From the NCBI GenBank assembly GCA_015146655.1, contig VKHL01000002.1, forward strand, positions 310,001 through 374,000: a stretch of DNA of 64,000 bases, in the 5' to 3' direction. This stretch comes from Ochromonas danica (Eukaryota > Sar > Chrysophyceae > Chromulinales > Chromulinaceae). Position numbers and translations under genes: made by a program. Below are positions 14,001 through 26,088 of this stretch, in pieces; the stretch's first letter is position 1, and the number at the start of each line of letters is the position of its first letter. Below the pieces are notes generated by a model, which saw nothing but the letters and a program-made list of their open reading frames with translations, had not been told where the DNA came from and searched no databases.

Positions 14001-17000
14001 GAAATACTATCTGAAGCCAAGATGGTGATGGAATTATTGTTCAAAGTAAGATTTGCAGACCCTGAAGAAATTGAACAAGAAAGAACTTGAACGGCAGGGC
14101 GAAAAGGAGCTTGTCCCACAGCAATCCTATTGATGTTGAGGAGACTAGGTGACGACGGTTTAAGTAAAGGCAGGGGACCAACTACTCGAGGACCATTAAA
14201 GCGAATTCTGAAGACCAGTGAATAGGATAATATTGTACTGGAAGACAATACCACATTGTTTTGTGACATAATCTGAAAACTGTCCAAAGTTGTCATTGCG
14301 TTGAGGGCATTCCCCAAATCAGCGACTGTCGATGTTCCAACAATCAAGGAGGCGGAAGTTCGACTTCGGAAAGAAAGTGTGAAGACACTGCCTGCGTTAC
14401 CAAGAATTTGCACCTCCTGAACTTCATGAACATAATCAGTAATCATAGCAACATTTTGAAGATATTGCACAGTTGTTTGTCTCGTGTCTTTAGCTTGAAT
14501 GTAAACGGTGAGAGCCTCGCCTGCAATGCCACCCTGCAAGCCTGTCCCACTTGCCAATGAAGCAGTTGGATCCACAGGAGCATTTGAGACTATAATTGAA
14601 GCAGGACTGCCAAGAATATTAACACCATTACTGGTAATGTAGAAAGAATAAGTACCCGTGTTCCACAAGACAAATGACATTGGATAAACTCCTCGAGCAG
14701 CTATTTTCTCGAGTGATAATGAATTCATAAACGCTGTGGAGCCAGATGCTACAGTCGCAGTAACTAACTCCAGCTGCCCTGATTGGGATTGCCAAACGTC
14801 TAACATGGATAAGAACTCAATTTCCCAAGAGATAGTCGAGGTCAACACATCAGACTGTACTCTCTTTGTCACAAGCACATCTAACTGAAAATCATACAAC
14901 TTCTCCAAAATAGCCTCCAAAGCAGTCCCAGAAATAGTGGACGGAATATCGGGAGTTACTTTCTCTCCAAACCGAAGCCTAAAATAACCACTAACTGTAT
15001 TAGGAAGATTGCTGGAGAGAATAACTTGACGTGCCGAAGATCGCTTAACGTAGTCTCCAGTATCATGATTTAAAAACTCAATGATAAAATAGTCTGATTT
15101 CCCATCACCATAACCAGAAAAATGAGTTGTATTGTCACCCATTCTCAGATTGCCAAAAACATCACGAGCTTCAACATTGAATGAATTTTCAATTCCCACT
15201 ACAGCCGTCACAAGAGACCCTGATGTTGCTTCCTCGACCGTGGATTGAGGGGCACTGAAGTCGTTATGCACAACATTTAATGTCGGATCCAACAATGAGC
15301 AGAAGTCAGGCGGAACATAGCGGTTCACGCCGTCGTAGTAGCGGTCGAAAACAAATGGAGAGGAAGCACCGACACATTTCAAAATAGGTTCCTTTCGATT
15401 ATTGCCGTCGATCAAAGTAATCGAGACACTATAAACATCCGCAGTAGCTATTGTGTATCTAATAGCGTACGTTCCATCACTATTATCATCAACCGTCCCC
15501 AAAACTTGAGAAGAAGCATCAGCCACGGAAGTGAAAAGTGCCTCAAAATTGTCACCTCCTTGAATTGCATTATTGCCATAAGCATCTTTTGCTTGAATGT
15601 ACAGAATTCCATATTCGCCACTAACAGCCTCAACAAGATAGTCCATTAACATCTCAGATGGACTCTCGACCTCAGTGGTATAGGACACAGTAGGACCAGG
15701 CTCAATAATTAGTTGGAAGGGAGAACATTTGGAAGTTTCGCCCAATCCACAATAAATATCCTTCCCACCCATGCGAACGCTAATGGAAAAAACACCTGCC
15801 TTCATCGAAAGATATGTTGCTTCAAATAGGCCCCCACCCAAATATACGGTACTGGCACTATAGGTGGTCCTACCATTTGAAATGACGATTTCAAGGAGAT
15901 CATCGGGATCAAAGTCCTCATAATCAACAGTTTGATTATTTCCATCGGAGTCTTTGGTCTGGATATAGAATTGAGCTTCTTTACCAGCAACTGCAGAGTA
16001 CAAACCATCGCCATATGCAGTTGTATAGGGATAATCGGCACCGCCAGGAATAATAGAGGTATCGAATGCACTACCAACAATATTAGCGGCACTGTACAGA
16101 GAGCCAGGAGGGATGAGCTGTTTGGGAATGTAAGCAGAAGAATATTCTACTTGAATGGATGCAGTTCCAGTCTTTTCAACATATTCCACCACAAAATCAT
16201 AGAAAACATCGCCCTGTAAACTTGTAGTGCTGATGTATTCAATGCAACACTGTTGTGTCCCATTGATCAGAACACTGTGATTCAAATACACAATTGCGTT
16301 GTCATCAGAGGTGAGGTAAAAGGTATACATATCGGTTTTAGGTACTGAAAACTTTCCGCTCCACCGAACACTCACGTAATCGGAAGCTGATGGAGTGATA
16401 GGACCAGTGGACCAATCAAAGCTAAGATATGGGTCCAACCTGGTAATTACTGGCTCACCAAAAAACCACGCATTGTCATAATAAGTGCCGATCAAACCAC
16501 CACTAACAAGCTGAGTAACTTGAGTTTTGAAGCTGCCTGGCACATCGACCGTATAAACAGCCGTGTAATCGGGTTTCCCAGCCGCCTTTTCATAAACCGT
16601 GATTGTGGGAGATGGTCCAAGTAGAGTTTGATTAATGCCAGGAACAATCTCTGCAACATGAACGTCCGCATTCGAACCATAGAGGGATGATGCACTAACA
16701 CCCAGATTATCAACTTCCCCAATCAGAGAGCGGAAAGTGATAAGCCAAGCGAATTGACCATTCACTACGGCTTCTCTACTCACTTCAACTTCACCGATAG
16801 AGGGCATTGACTCCAATGCATTCGTCATTTCTAATTCAGTGGCGTCATAGTTGACATACACATAATCAGTACCATAGAATATCAGGATTTGACCGTTTAG
16901 CGGAGTAGGATCACCACCGGTCGTCCACAATCTCTGAACTTCGTATTGAATAGGCGATGCTTCCAACATGCGAAGGTTTCCAACATTATCAGTAAATGAT

Positions 17001-20000
17001 ATTGTCCACTTGAAACCGGTGTTTACATCTTCGCGATACACCAATACACTATTTATACTACTCAATTGTTCGAGGGCATTCTTGACCGATGCAGGGCTGG
17101 CGTCGAATGCTAAGGAGTCGGTAAATTCGCCTTCATAAGCAATCGTAAAATTACCAGAAATAAACGAAACTCCTTTCACATCCTCGATCACCCGCAACTC
17201 ACTGAATGTAGAGGACGTTCCAGACATGAACTCGACAGATAAATCCGACACATCACCAATAGGACTCCAGAATTGAATGGTGAAAGTTGATCCACCAGAA
17301 GAATCCACCGTTGAACTAACATCCACTTCGAGAGGAACGCCATTTGGACCAACAAACGTTTCCAAAGCAGTTTTAATCTGACTTTCAGTGAAAGGAGCGC
17401 TGACAACTTGGGGAGCAACAGAATCCAGGAAATTAAACCTGAGCTGTGTATAAGAAGGAAGCACGTAGAATAACTGCTCTTCTCGAACGAACTCTTCGTC
17501 GCAGGAGATGGTAATAGTTTGTACTTCGCAAACACCAGCGTTAATCTCCTTTATCAGTACCCCTGATGCAGTGGTCAATAATGGAACATCACCCAGGTTA
17601 GATAAAAAGGTAACTAGAAAGGTAACACTTCCATCGTCAGCAGTGATTCTACCAACATCAACAGAGGCAACATTGTCCAGACTTTGTAAAGCTGATTGTA
17701 CTTGAGCTGCTGTAGAAGAACCGGTAAAGACGTCTGAACTGAACACAAACGAGGAGTAAGGTGTTAAGTAGTCCGTCAAATTGACCACTATCCCGCTACT
17801 GAGCATGGTTTTGTTGACTATAATTGCTTGTACTTCATAGACTTGTGGATTATAACTGGCCACACCCTGATCGCGGTACCAACTTCCATTCTCATAAAGG
17901 GTCTCCACAAAGAAAACATCCTTTCCTGCAAAACCAGGAGCAGCTAAAACATAATTAACTACTTGACCAGAAGAAGATTTAGGCTCGATAGTGAACTGAT
18001 TTCTGCTACCATGTATGAACTCTACAACAGATACCGATGTGCATTTGGAAGATCCAGACCAAACAACCGCGTTAAGTAAAGCAACATCGCCTGCATTTAC
18101 AAAGCGAACTTGCCAGGTATCAACCATCGATGCAGCATCACGGGAATGCTTTACCAAAATATCTTCAACGGGAACAATAGAAAGGAGAGTACGTGCAAAT
18201 TGCTCTTCGGTGAGAGGAAGGGAAATGTTGACAAACTTGGAGCCATAGAAAAGACCAAAAGTCCCATAAGTGCAATTGACAGCTGTCACAGTTTGCTCTT
18301 CATCGACATCAAACGTAATACCAGTAAATAATGCACTTCCCGAAGCAGTGGTGAAAGTTGCTGCAGCTCCAGAAGTGGCATAAACGGTCTCGCTCGCGGC
18401 ACTCAAAATACCTGCACCAATTGCGTTGATGGGTAACACCTTGAAAGCATATGTTGAACCAGCCTGAAGGCTAGTGATAGATGCAGTGCGAATTTCAGGC
18501 ATATTAGTCCCATCGTAGGAGAGTACGGCTGGAGTACCAGCAACCAGCTCCGCAACAGCTATCGATGCATGAGAAGTCACTGGCGTCAATCGACCGGGAG
18601 TGGCATACAGCAGTGGCAAATCTCCAGCAAGAGTTTCAAACGTAACAGTCCACGAGAACGCATTCCTATCCTGACCGAAAGTTAGAAGCGGACTTCTTTG
18701 CACTGTAACAGTTCCCAAACCAGGGAGATCTTCCAAAGCGTGTTTCATTCCTGAAGCTGATACATTGTACGGCAAATCCACAGTCATGCTTCCATTGAAA
18801 GTTAATGTGAAGCTACCGCCAATCTTTTCCGTTCCATGAGTGAGAACAAAAACTTTACTCGTTGATGTTACTGGATACGTTGCAACGGCAACGGGCTCAA
18901 AATCACCATCATATCCATCAAACGATATAGTGAAAGAATAGTAATCGGTCCCACCAAAAAAAGCGGATACGGTAGGATTCAGATGAGCAAACTTGCTATT
19001 TGAAGACAACAAGGATTGAAGATAAGTGGCGACCGTACTAGGGGAGCTGGGAATAGGAAGAGTGATGTTTCCCATAAAGCCATATGCTGAGATGGAGAAA
19101 CGGCTGGCTGAAACAGGTAACATTATTTCTTGAACGGTTGGTCTTTGAGGATCTACAGAAGTCGTGATAACTTGAACTTCATTAAATACTGTTTGAGGAT
19201 TGGCCAATGTGTTCGTCCCAGCACCAGGAAAAGTGAAAACCCTGTACCCTGTGACTGGAGTACCCCCAAAACTCTGGGACGATGGCATTGGCCAAGACAA
19301 GGAAATTTCACTTGATGATACCGCTGTGATAGTAGGAGAAACAGTTGCATACACATAACTACCATTGGTATGGATACCAGCTGAAGCTCCAGCCACCACG
19401 GACAACATTGGACTGGCAGCAGATTTACCAATAATATTCACTGCAACAACGTAGAATCTATACACATTTCCTTCCTTAAGGCCAGACAAAGTGTATTCCA
19501 TAACATGATCGCCATTGACAGCACCAATAGAAGGAATTGGTCGCAGTACAACTTCATTGAAGGTTGTATTTTGAGGCGATGCCCAGTAAACGTTGTATCC
19601 TACCAATGGAGAACCACCATTATCTACAACAGTTTTCCACCGGATCGTTATCGAAGCATCTCCAGAATTAGTGGTACCGATATTAGAAGAGGAGTGTCGA
19701 TAAGGCATTGGAGGAGGAAGTGGAACGCGTGGAGACCTAGCCACAAAGACTGCAGGTTCAGAGAAGTCAGACAAACAAACCTTCTCTTGATTAAGAGCAA
19801 AACAATAATTGACAGCTCGAACTAAAAATCTGTAGCTCTTATTTGGAGAGATAATGAATGACGAAGTGGAACTAACTGTAAAAGAGGTGACTCCAGGTTG
19901 ATCAACACCATCAAAAGCTAATCGTGGTCTTCCACCAGCCCAGTCATCAACGTACAACTGAAATCCTACCACTTCTGCGCCACCGTTTTCTCGGGGGAAA

Positions 20001-23000
20001 TCCCATCCAACTGTTATTGAAGTCGTCGTACTTGAAACCAACCAAACAGGAGGCGGTGTGCCCGGAGGATTAAACGTGGGGACGCGATATGCAGGTTTTG
20101 TGGAAGATGGGTAGCCAAATCCCATGCTGTTGTGGGCAGAGATTTGGACAAAATACTTGACCCCCGCATCCAGTCCACCAAGAACCGTAGAAAAGGGTAC
20201 CACATCGACCTTCGTGACATACGCAACGCACAATCCGGACACTGAATTGGAACAAGCTGAGGGACCGCTTCCACGGACAACTTCATTCACATCGATACTT
20301 CCACCAACAATACTAGAGCCATCTGCGATAAGTAATGGGACGGGTCCGGTATTGCAAACGTCATTTCCGTTGACAATTTTACACCCGTCGAACGTAACCA
20401 ACCATTTATATCCATCTACTAACGTTCTGCGAGCTACCGAAACGGTGCCTAATGTAACCAAATCATTCAGTGCAGCAGCAACTTCACTTGCTGAGGCATC
20501 CACATTGATATTCGCAGTCGTTTCACCATAGCTAGCACTTGCTGTCAAAGAGAAGACCCCAGACAAAGGAGAGGACGCATGTTGCAAGCGACTGATATAT
20601 ATATATGAGTCGTTCCCACCTAAAGTAACATTAAAGAGAGGTTCCATCAATACAATATCACCAGTTCCGTCCGGAAAAGATCCAGGAACGCGAAGAAACG
20701 TGATCATCCAGGTATATTCCTTGAAAACAGAAGGTGCATCACGATGTACCTCCACCAAATCAATATTGGGCAACGCTTGAAGTTTGGCCTGCACATCTGA
20801 TTCAGCAGCATTGAAGTTTATTAAAGCAGTCGTGTGACCTCGATAAGTAAGTCTGAAAGAACCAGAAAGCTCATTTCCTGCCCTAGAAGGATGTGGTGAC
20901 CCTCCTCTTTCCAAAGCGGTTTCTATGCCATCCGTGAATATAGCAGCATCAACATTCGAGCCCGTGAGTAGATTGTAATATTGCTCGATTTGTATCGCCT
21001 CTACATTTCCCTGGAGTTCGCTGTTGACAAAAGTAATTCTCCACAGCTGATCATAAGGATTGGTCACAGAGCGATCAATTGTAGCACTCACCCCTCCCGC
21101 AGGGATACTGTCGAGTTGCCCGAGTTTCAATTCGATATCAGACTTAATCAGATTATAATTGTTGTTTACAAGCGTAACATTGATTGGCTCAGACACAGAG
21201 CCTCGGAAAGATAAGCGAAGGGTGCCACCGATAGGAGCATTGCCAGCTACGATCTCCGAAACACCAACATAGCGAGCACCTTGTAAGCTATTTGTAGTTG
21301 CTGATAGTAAAGGCAGATCACCAGTCATATCAACCAAGCTAATAAAGGTAATCAAGAAACCTCCATGAGAGGTCGATGAAGTACGCTCAAAGCAAGCTTG
21401 AGAAACTCCACCAACAAAAGAGACATTGACTTGATTAATAATCGCTAAATTCTCCAAGGCTGCAGCAATAACGCCAGCATTCGCATCATAATCAATGGAA
21501 CTAGTTGTATACCCCTGGAACGATAGTCTAAAACTTCCACCAATTGCATCACACACAACCTTCTGAACCTCCAATGCAGGACTTCCACTATATGTAGTTG
21601 ATATATACAACAGTTGAACCTCAGGAATAGCATGACTTGTCCCAGATTGCACAACTTGAATCTCCCGAGTAACGTTCGCTTGCACAAAAATTTCCTGGAC
21701 CTCCGGAGCAAATACCTCATTGGCATATTCGATCTGAAAGCAAAACAAATTGTAAGTGGAAGGTCAGAGAGTAAACATACTAATTTTCCTCACCTTATAG
21801 AAAGTAACATCCTGTCCTCCGTCTTGTTCAGGAGGTTGGAAGATCACTTGAAGAGATTTGCCATCAACGGCGTCCAATAGGGCTTGGGTAGGAGGACCAG
21901 GCCTCTGAGATTGAGGAATTGCGTAGGGGACCGCTGAAAAAGCCCATGTGCCTTGACCTACGGCATTGATTGCAGCAACTCTCACATAATATGGAATACC
22001 CTCATCCAAGTCAGTGATAGTAACAGACAGATCCCACAAGTCTGTGACAACTGCTGACCCTAAAGGCAAATTGCTCTCATAACTTAGCGAATTGAATGGA
22101 GGAGAAACACCAGCACGCTGTTTCGCAACCATACCGTTCACCCATGTCCCAGTCATATCATCTTTATCAAAACCAAGCAGGTCCAAATCACCTAACTCTG
22201 TTTCAAATGTTATCACCCAAGTAAACCCATTGTTTTCGTCAGCAACAGACCTCAGCACATTAACTGAACCAATGGTCGATAGACTTTCCAAAGCCTTTTC
22301 AACTTCTCGAGCAGTGGCATCGTAAGGAAGATAGTAGGTTCTCTCGCCCCGGAAAGAGAGAGCGAAATTGCCACCAATCGTAGTACTAGTGCCAGGTTGG
22401 ATAGTAGAAACAGATGCAGTTACACCATTAAGTGACGTTGAGACACCAGGCAAAGACCCAGATGAGCTATAAATTGAGGGCAATAAGGACACCTGCAAGC
22501 TTGGCAAATCTCCCGCATTGGAGTCAAAAGTAATCTTCCACTGACAATTTCCGTTGATACCTTGAACAGAAGAGAGAGGGGTCACAGTCACAGTGCCAAT
22601 ATTAGGAAGTAATTCCAAAGCGGCCTTGATCGCATCTTTCTGTCCATTGACTAGTGTTTGAATGGTGACAGTATCGTCGCTGGCCTTAGATGAAGATCCA
22701 GAGCCTCCAATAGAAGCAGTCATTGTGTTTCTGGCTTGAACAGTCAACTGGTCGATATCACCGATTGAGCTGACGAAAGTAATCGTCCAGTCACAGCCTT
22801 GAGATTGCGTAGAAACATATGATACGGAGACAGTGTGGAAAAAACTCATGTCTTCCAAAGCACTTTGTAAGTCGGATGCACTGGAAACACAACTACTTCT
22901 TCCCTCGGGATTTGCATTGATCCATCCAGAGACTTCATCCCCGTAGGCAACGCGAAATTGCAAGTACATGGAAACATCATCATCACCACCACTAGTAGTG

Positions 23001-24591
23001 GTATCAATTGTTGTGGTGCTAATTTTCTGTATTTCTACTATTTTGGACTCGCAAGAATTATTCGATGGACGAACCACTATGGGAATGGTAGTCTCTCCTT
23101 CAAAGGTTAAAACCATCGCAAGGCTGTTGTTTATTGATGATGATGAAACAATTGATAACTCTTGAACCTCTTGGAAAGTTCCTTTGGAAATTTCTGTGAC
23201 AGTGACTGCAGAGCCATCACCAGTGAGGAGAGTAGTGTTAGCAGTAAACAGATTTTGGTCTCCATAAAAGGTGCGGTTAAAATCATCCAAAAAGGTTACT
23301 GTCCATGTATATCCTAGCTGCTCATCTGGACCAGTTCTGGATACAGATATTGATCCTTTCGGGATGATACTTAAAGGCATATTTTCCAATGCTTGCTTGA
23401 AAACGGCAGCCGAGGCATCAAAAGGAATGAGTCCAGAAACTGCTGATAGAGTAGAACGGGTAAATCCAACACTGAACGAACCACCTAACTGATTACCATC
23501 CACCGAAACAACAGTAATATTAACATCAGCTGAAGGGTTGCTGACAGTTAAACCAGAGTAATCAGGAATCAACGGAGGCACATTCCCAGAATTTTGTGGA
23601 GATATGAACGTAACCATCCACGAATAACCAAGCTGATTATTTATAGTTGATCGAGCGACGATAACCTCTCCAACAGTGGATAAAGCTTCTAAGGCAGTCC
23701 CAACGTCACTCGCAGAAGCTTGACTTGATAATGAAGACGTAGAAGCTCCATCAAAGCTTAAGCGAAATGTCCCTCCAATAACATTACCTTCGGTTACCGT
23801 CGTTACAACGGCTGAAGCTTGTCCAGCAGGGGTTAGTTGGGCAGTGTAAACACTCATCTGAGGAACATTTCCCATTGATTCAGGGAATGTTACCAGGTAA
23901 GCATAGCTTTGTGAATCTATAGTCACTTTGCTCACAGACACATTTCCATGATTCTTAACATTATTCATCGCAGAAATGATACTCGCAACATCATGGCCAT
24001 AGGTATTGCCAGATGAAGCATCAGCCGGGTAATTGGGTTCAATGTAACCTGAATACTGCAAACTTCCGCCAAGACTAGATGTGTCTAACTCCAAAAAGAA
24101 AAATCCACCTGTCGCTTGCGAAACAGTAATCTTTTGGACTTCACGGATCTTGTTGGTATTGACGGTTATCGTTTGTATCTCGGGAATGGAAGTGGCAGAT
24201 GTAGTGATTGATTGAATTTCATTAGGGCCCAAGTAAACACTAGTCGTAACTTCTTGTACTTCTTGGACACCAGGATCGGGGTCCCATTCAACCTATGCGG
24301 AGCAAATTTTAACTATTTGTAAAATGGACAACGGAGCAATATATCGGAATTTACCTTGTACTGATAAATGGCTGAGCCACCATCAGTTAGAGGAGGGGAA
24401 AAATTTGCATAAATAGAGCTTTGACTCAACACAGTCAAATCTAAGAACGGCGAAGAGGGTGTATCTAAAGTGCAGATGTCAGAAGATTATTCTCCAAAAT
24501 GAATGAGAGCAGGTATGAAGACCTTACCCAGTCCAGCAGCTCGAGCAGCTAAGACCATACAGGTCACCCACTTAAAAATTGTGAAGAGCAT
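1..24591 (-). CDS. Giant secreted/surface protein with PA14, filamin-like, Fn3 and novel ~120-aa repeats (C-terminus off window)
   Basis: I reconstructed four exons on the minus strand: 24591-24528, 24464-24355, 24292-21794 and 21733 to beyond position 1. All introns are GT-AG (63, 62 and 60 nt) and the frame is kept across each. The first 20 residues form a signal peptide (MLFTIFKWVT..., hydrophobic, Ala/Gly cleavage region), so the product enters the secretory pathway. 8,135 residues lie in the window. Order: an Fn3 module, an array of ~120-aa repeats, Fn3 near residue 870-890 and around 1500, more repeats, PA14 with filamin-like repeats (about 2630-4600), a third PA14 (about 5280), then a C-terminal half dominated by Fn3 modules. 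This resembles an adhesive or extracellular scaffold protein; PA14 often binds glycans. Function is inferred from modules only. No membrane anchor is visible because the C-terminus is missing. Confidence 0.9.
8125..8560 (-). other. PA14 domain 3 of the giant protein
   Basis: The frame reads RGGLKGEYYNNRWLWGYAF, then DYVSIRWTGFI, VQVDDGVRLWVDN and IKIEYREDAGPAGIIVSW. All the usual PA14 landmarks are present, including the D-D-G-V-R-L core. It covers roughly residues 5282-5427 and marks the switch from the filamin-like/repeat zone to the Fn3-rich C-terminal half. Confidence 0.87.
10560..10690 (-). other. Cysteine-rich patch with E-A-C-C-G-C motif in the giant protein
   Basis: The frame reads DQCLSSDCGCG, a Gly/Ser linker, then SADEACCGCQSDCGG, at roughly residues 4572-4615. 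Ten cysteines lie in about 40 residues, against a cysteine-poor background elsewhere in the protein. A-C-C-x-C-G-G-type motifs are seen in extracellular proteins of algae and related protists. The pairing is probably disulphide, which is inference. Confidence 0.65.
10700..16080 (-). other. Filamin-like (ABP280) immunoglobulin repeats in the giant protein
   Basis: Between the PA14 domains several units read like filamin repeats: a Y-G-x-G-L opening, then F-x-[IV]-x-[TA]-x-D-x-x-G-N, and later G-x-Y-x-x-x-Y-T-x-x-x-[AT]-G-x-Y-x-[IV]-x-V. Clear cases are near 16050-15720 (AYGDGLY, FYIQTKDSDGNN), 15620-15380 (LYIQAKDAYGNN, DGTYAIRYT), 15230-15150 (NVEARDVFGN), 12850-12770 (QFRDRFGNS) and 11000-10870 (FNIQSKDSFGNN). 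Boundaries are approximate and the novel repeats are interleaved. Confidence 0.75.
11985..12570 (-). other. PA14 domain 2 of the giant protein, with a cysteine-rich insertion
   Basis: The frame reads TGGLLGTYYKRKDLTEPV, then a cysteine-bearing insertion (W-C-A-G, S-E-V-C-D, G-C-G-C-D), then YFSVVWSGFL, VASDYGARVVINN and IRIEYYHETGPAKFEISW. It covers roughly residues 3945-4140. The insertion after the first strand makes this copy longer than the other two. Confidence 0.8.
16090..16505 (-). other. PA14 domain 1 of the giant protein
   Basis: The frame reads GGLIGTYYDNAWFFGEP, then DYVSVRWSGKF, then TFYLTSDDNAIVYLN, and ends near QLIPPGSLYS. The G-L-x-G-x-Y-Y opening, the V-R-W-x-G strand, the D-D-x-x-x-V-x-L core and the closing P-x-x-x-L/Y strand are characteristic of PA14. 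It covers roughly residues 2634-2772. Filamin-like repeats follow immediately. Confidence 0.85.
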
Positions 24592-25014
24592 GCTAATTTA
24601 TGAAGACAGAATTCCATTCAATGGGAGTCGTTTTTATTTAGTAGAAGGAAACTTACGTGGCTTCTTCCAATCACGGATTTGCAGAAATTACTCTTCCTTT
24701 GTTTACTATGTGTTCAATAATTGATAAAAACTTCCAATATATATAGCACTGAATAGCTTACAAAAAAACCTAGAACGCTTGTTAACTCTTTTGATTCCTT
24801 TCAAATGGAGAAGATTTGAAGGCATGGAGCAGTTGATGGTCAAGCGAAACAGAGAGGGAAAGACGGTTTCGTGTTTTTCACCGCATCCACGCCCGCACCA
24901 CAAAAAACAATCATTTCCTGAATTTCCCGCAAGTCAGCATTTATTAAGTTAACAGAGTTCCGGTTTTGAGACTGGCTCCAGCGAAGTTTTCTGGTGCGTG
25001 CCAAAATGCGCGCT
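24592..25014. other. Intergenic region upstream of the giant gene
   Basis: These 423 bp separate the start of the giant gene from the transposon-like element and should hold the giant gene's promoter. I see no convincing gene. The last part (about 24998-25010) contains an extra direct copy of the 12 bases GTGCCAAAATGC that also occur in the terminal repeat of the neighbouring element. Confidence 0.5.
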
Positions 25015-25143
25015 TGTGCCAAAATGCACGACACCGAGCAACGACCACAGTGGGGCGACCCCTGCTGTATGGGGTTTTGGCAGGCATCATCTTGTTTCAC
25101 TCAAATTCATTCTTTTGATTTCCAATTGGATTTCGAACAAATA

Positions 25144-26088
25144 ATGAATCTTTTACGCAATATCGGTTCCTTCCTAGGTCTTACATCTCCCACTCATGAT
25201 GTGAAGTCAATCCTGGAAGAAGAGCACACTATTCACTCCAAAGATGAACTAGCTGAAGAGATCATGGCGGGGCGAATCTTAATGACCGACGCCATCAAGC
25301 GTTATGGATACTCCAGATCGGCACTTAGAGCGTAAGTTACACGTTTGCTGTCCTTCCCTCGTCCTGGGGAGGGTCGTGAACAATGCATGCGACCTTTATA
25401 GGGCTGTCAACAAACGACAACAACTCAATCAACAAGTTCAGACCGAAGAAGAAGACCCTATCCAGCATACTAGTAGCAACAAGGAATCTTCTGTTATTAG
25501 TAGTCTCCCAAGTGCAGCAGGATTGCCGGACTCTGAGAAACTTGATATGATTTTCCATGTTGTTGAAGAAGAACTTACGACCATAAAGGCAGCATGTTTG
25601 CACTTTGGTGTGACTTTGGCGAAGTTCAGAAAGTATGATATCGCTGTTGACATTATGAATTTTATCTCACCTACTATCTGTTGATTTCTAGTGAACGAAA
25701 GAAACGAAAGAGGGAGGAAAGTGGTGAAGAACCAATTCAGAAAGCAGGGAGAAAACCCTCCATAAACAATCAAAACAAGATGCGACTTCAAGAAGAAGCG
25801 CATCACAAAGATTTAACTAAAAATTCGTTCACTTCACAGACCCTGGAGTTGCAGATCCAAAAACTTCGCCAAGAAGAAGCGATCGAGCACGGAAGCAATG
25901 CTGCTTCTGTAAAGCCAGTTTCAAAGCGAACATTAGCAAGATTGGCACTTCAAGTAACCCCGAAATTAGTTCGCAACGCACAAACACAGAATGTGCGACG
26001 ACTTCAAGCATTGACTGATGCTTTCTCCCCTGTTACCCATGTAACAGTTATTTGGACATATCCTTCCAATGCCGACCCGATTGGTTGA
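25144..26088 (+). pseudogene. Transposase-like N-terminal part: two predicted helix-turn-helix regions
   Basis: Three exons join in frame: 25144-25331, 25402-25632 and 25692 to about 26088, with GT-AG introns of 70 and 59 nt. I start at the ATG at 25144; earlier ATGs lie in or next to the terminal repeat. The product has one helix-turn-helix-like segment (DELAEEIMAGRILMTDAIKR, then a YGYSRSALR turn), a second (a related KAACLHFGVTLAKFRK segment), a basic nuclear-signal-like stretch (ERKKRKREE), and a third helical segment (SKRTLARLALQVTPKLVR) typical of the region just before a transposase catalytic core. The frame then closes without any D-D-E/D domain. A host DNA-binding gene is the alternative, but the flanking inverted repeats favour a transposon gene. 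Confidence 0.6.

Larger units (their letters stand above)
530..24060 (-). repeat. About thirty divergent copies of an unassigned ~110-130-aa protein repeat
   Basis: Within the giant protein a unit recurs with the pattern G-G-[ST]-F-x-L-x-F, then a region ending A-x-x-V-x-x-A-L-E-x-L-x-x-[IV]-G-x-V-x-V, then G-[YF]-x-W-x-[VI]-T-F, then G-[DN]-[LVI]-P-x-L. Six copies lie in the 822-residue stretch 21764-24232. Further copies can be read near 21450, 21100, 20800, 20480, 18750, 18170, 17680, 17080, 16820, 11210, 9980, 9450, 8920, 7790, 6690, 5650, 5250, 4580, 4160, 2120 and 570. Copies are diverged at both DNA and protein level, so the array is old and not a recent tandem expansion. Similar motifs occur, as I recall, in large uncharacterised proteins of algae and oomycetes, but I cannot name a domain family. 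Confidence 0.8.

Noticed and set aside
1-21733. Many short open frames of 60-135 residues on the plus strand across the first 21 kb
   Set aside because: They lie antisense to one continuous coding exon with clear domain content, and show no recognisable domains of their own.
24994-25143. Upstream extension of the transposase-like gene to an earlier start
   Set aside because: The extension begins at GTG, runs through the terminal repeat and encodes no recognisable sequence; the ATG at 25144 is more credible.
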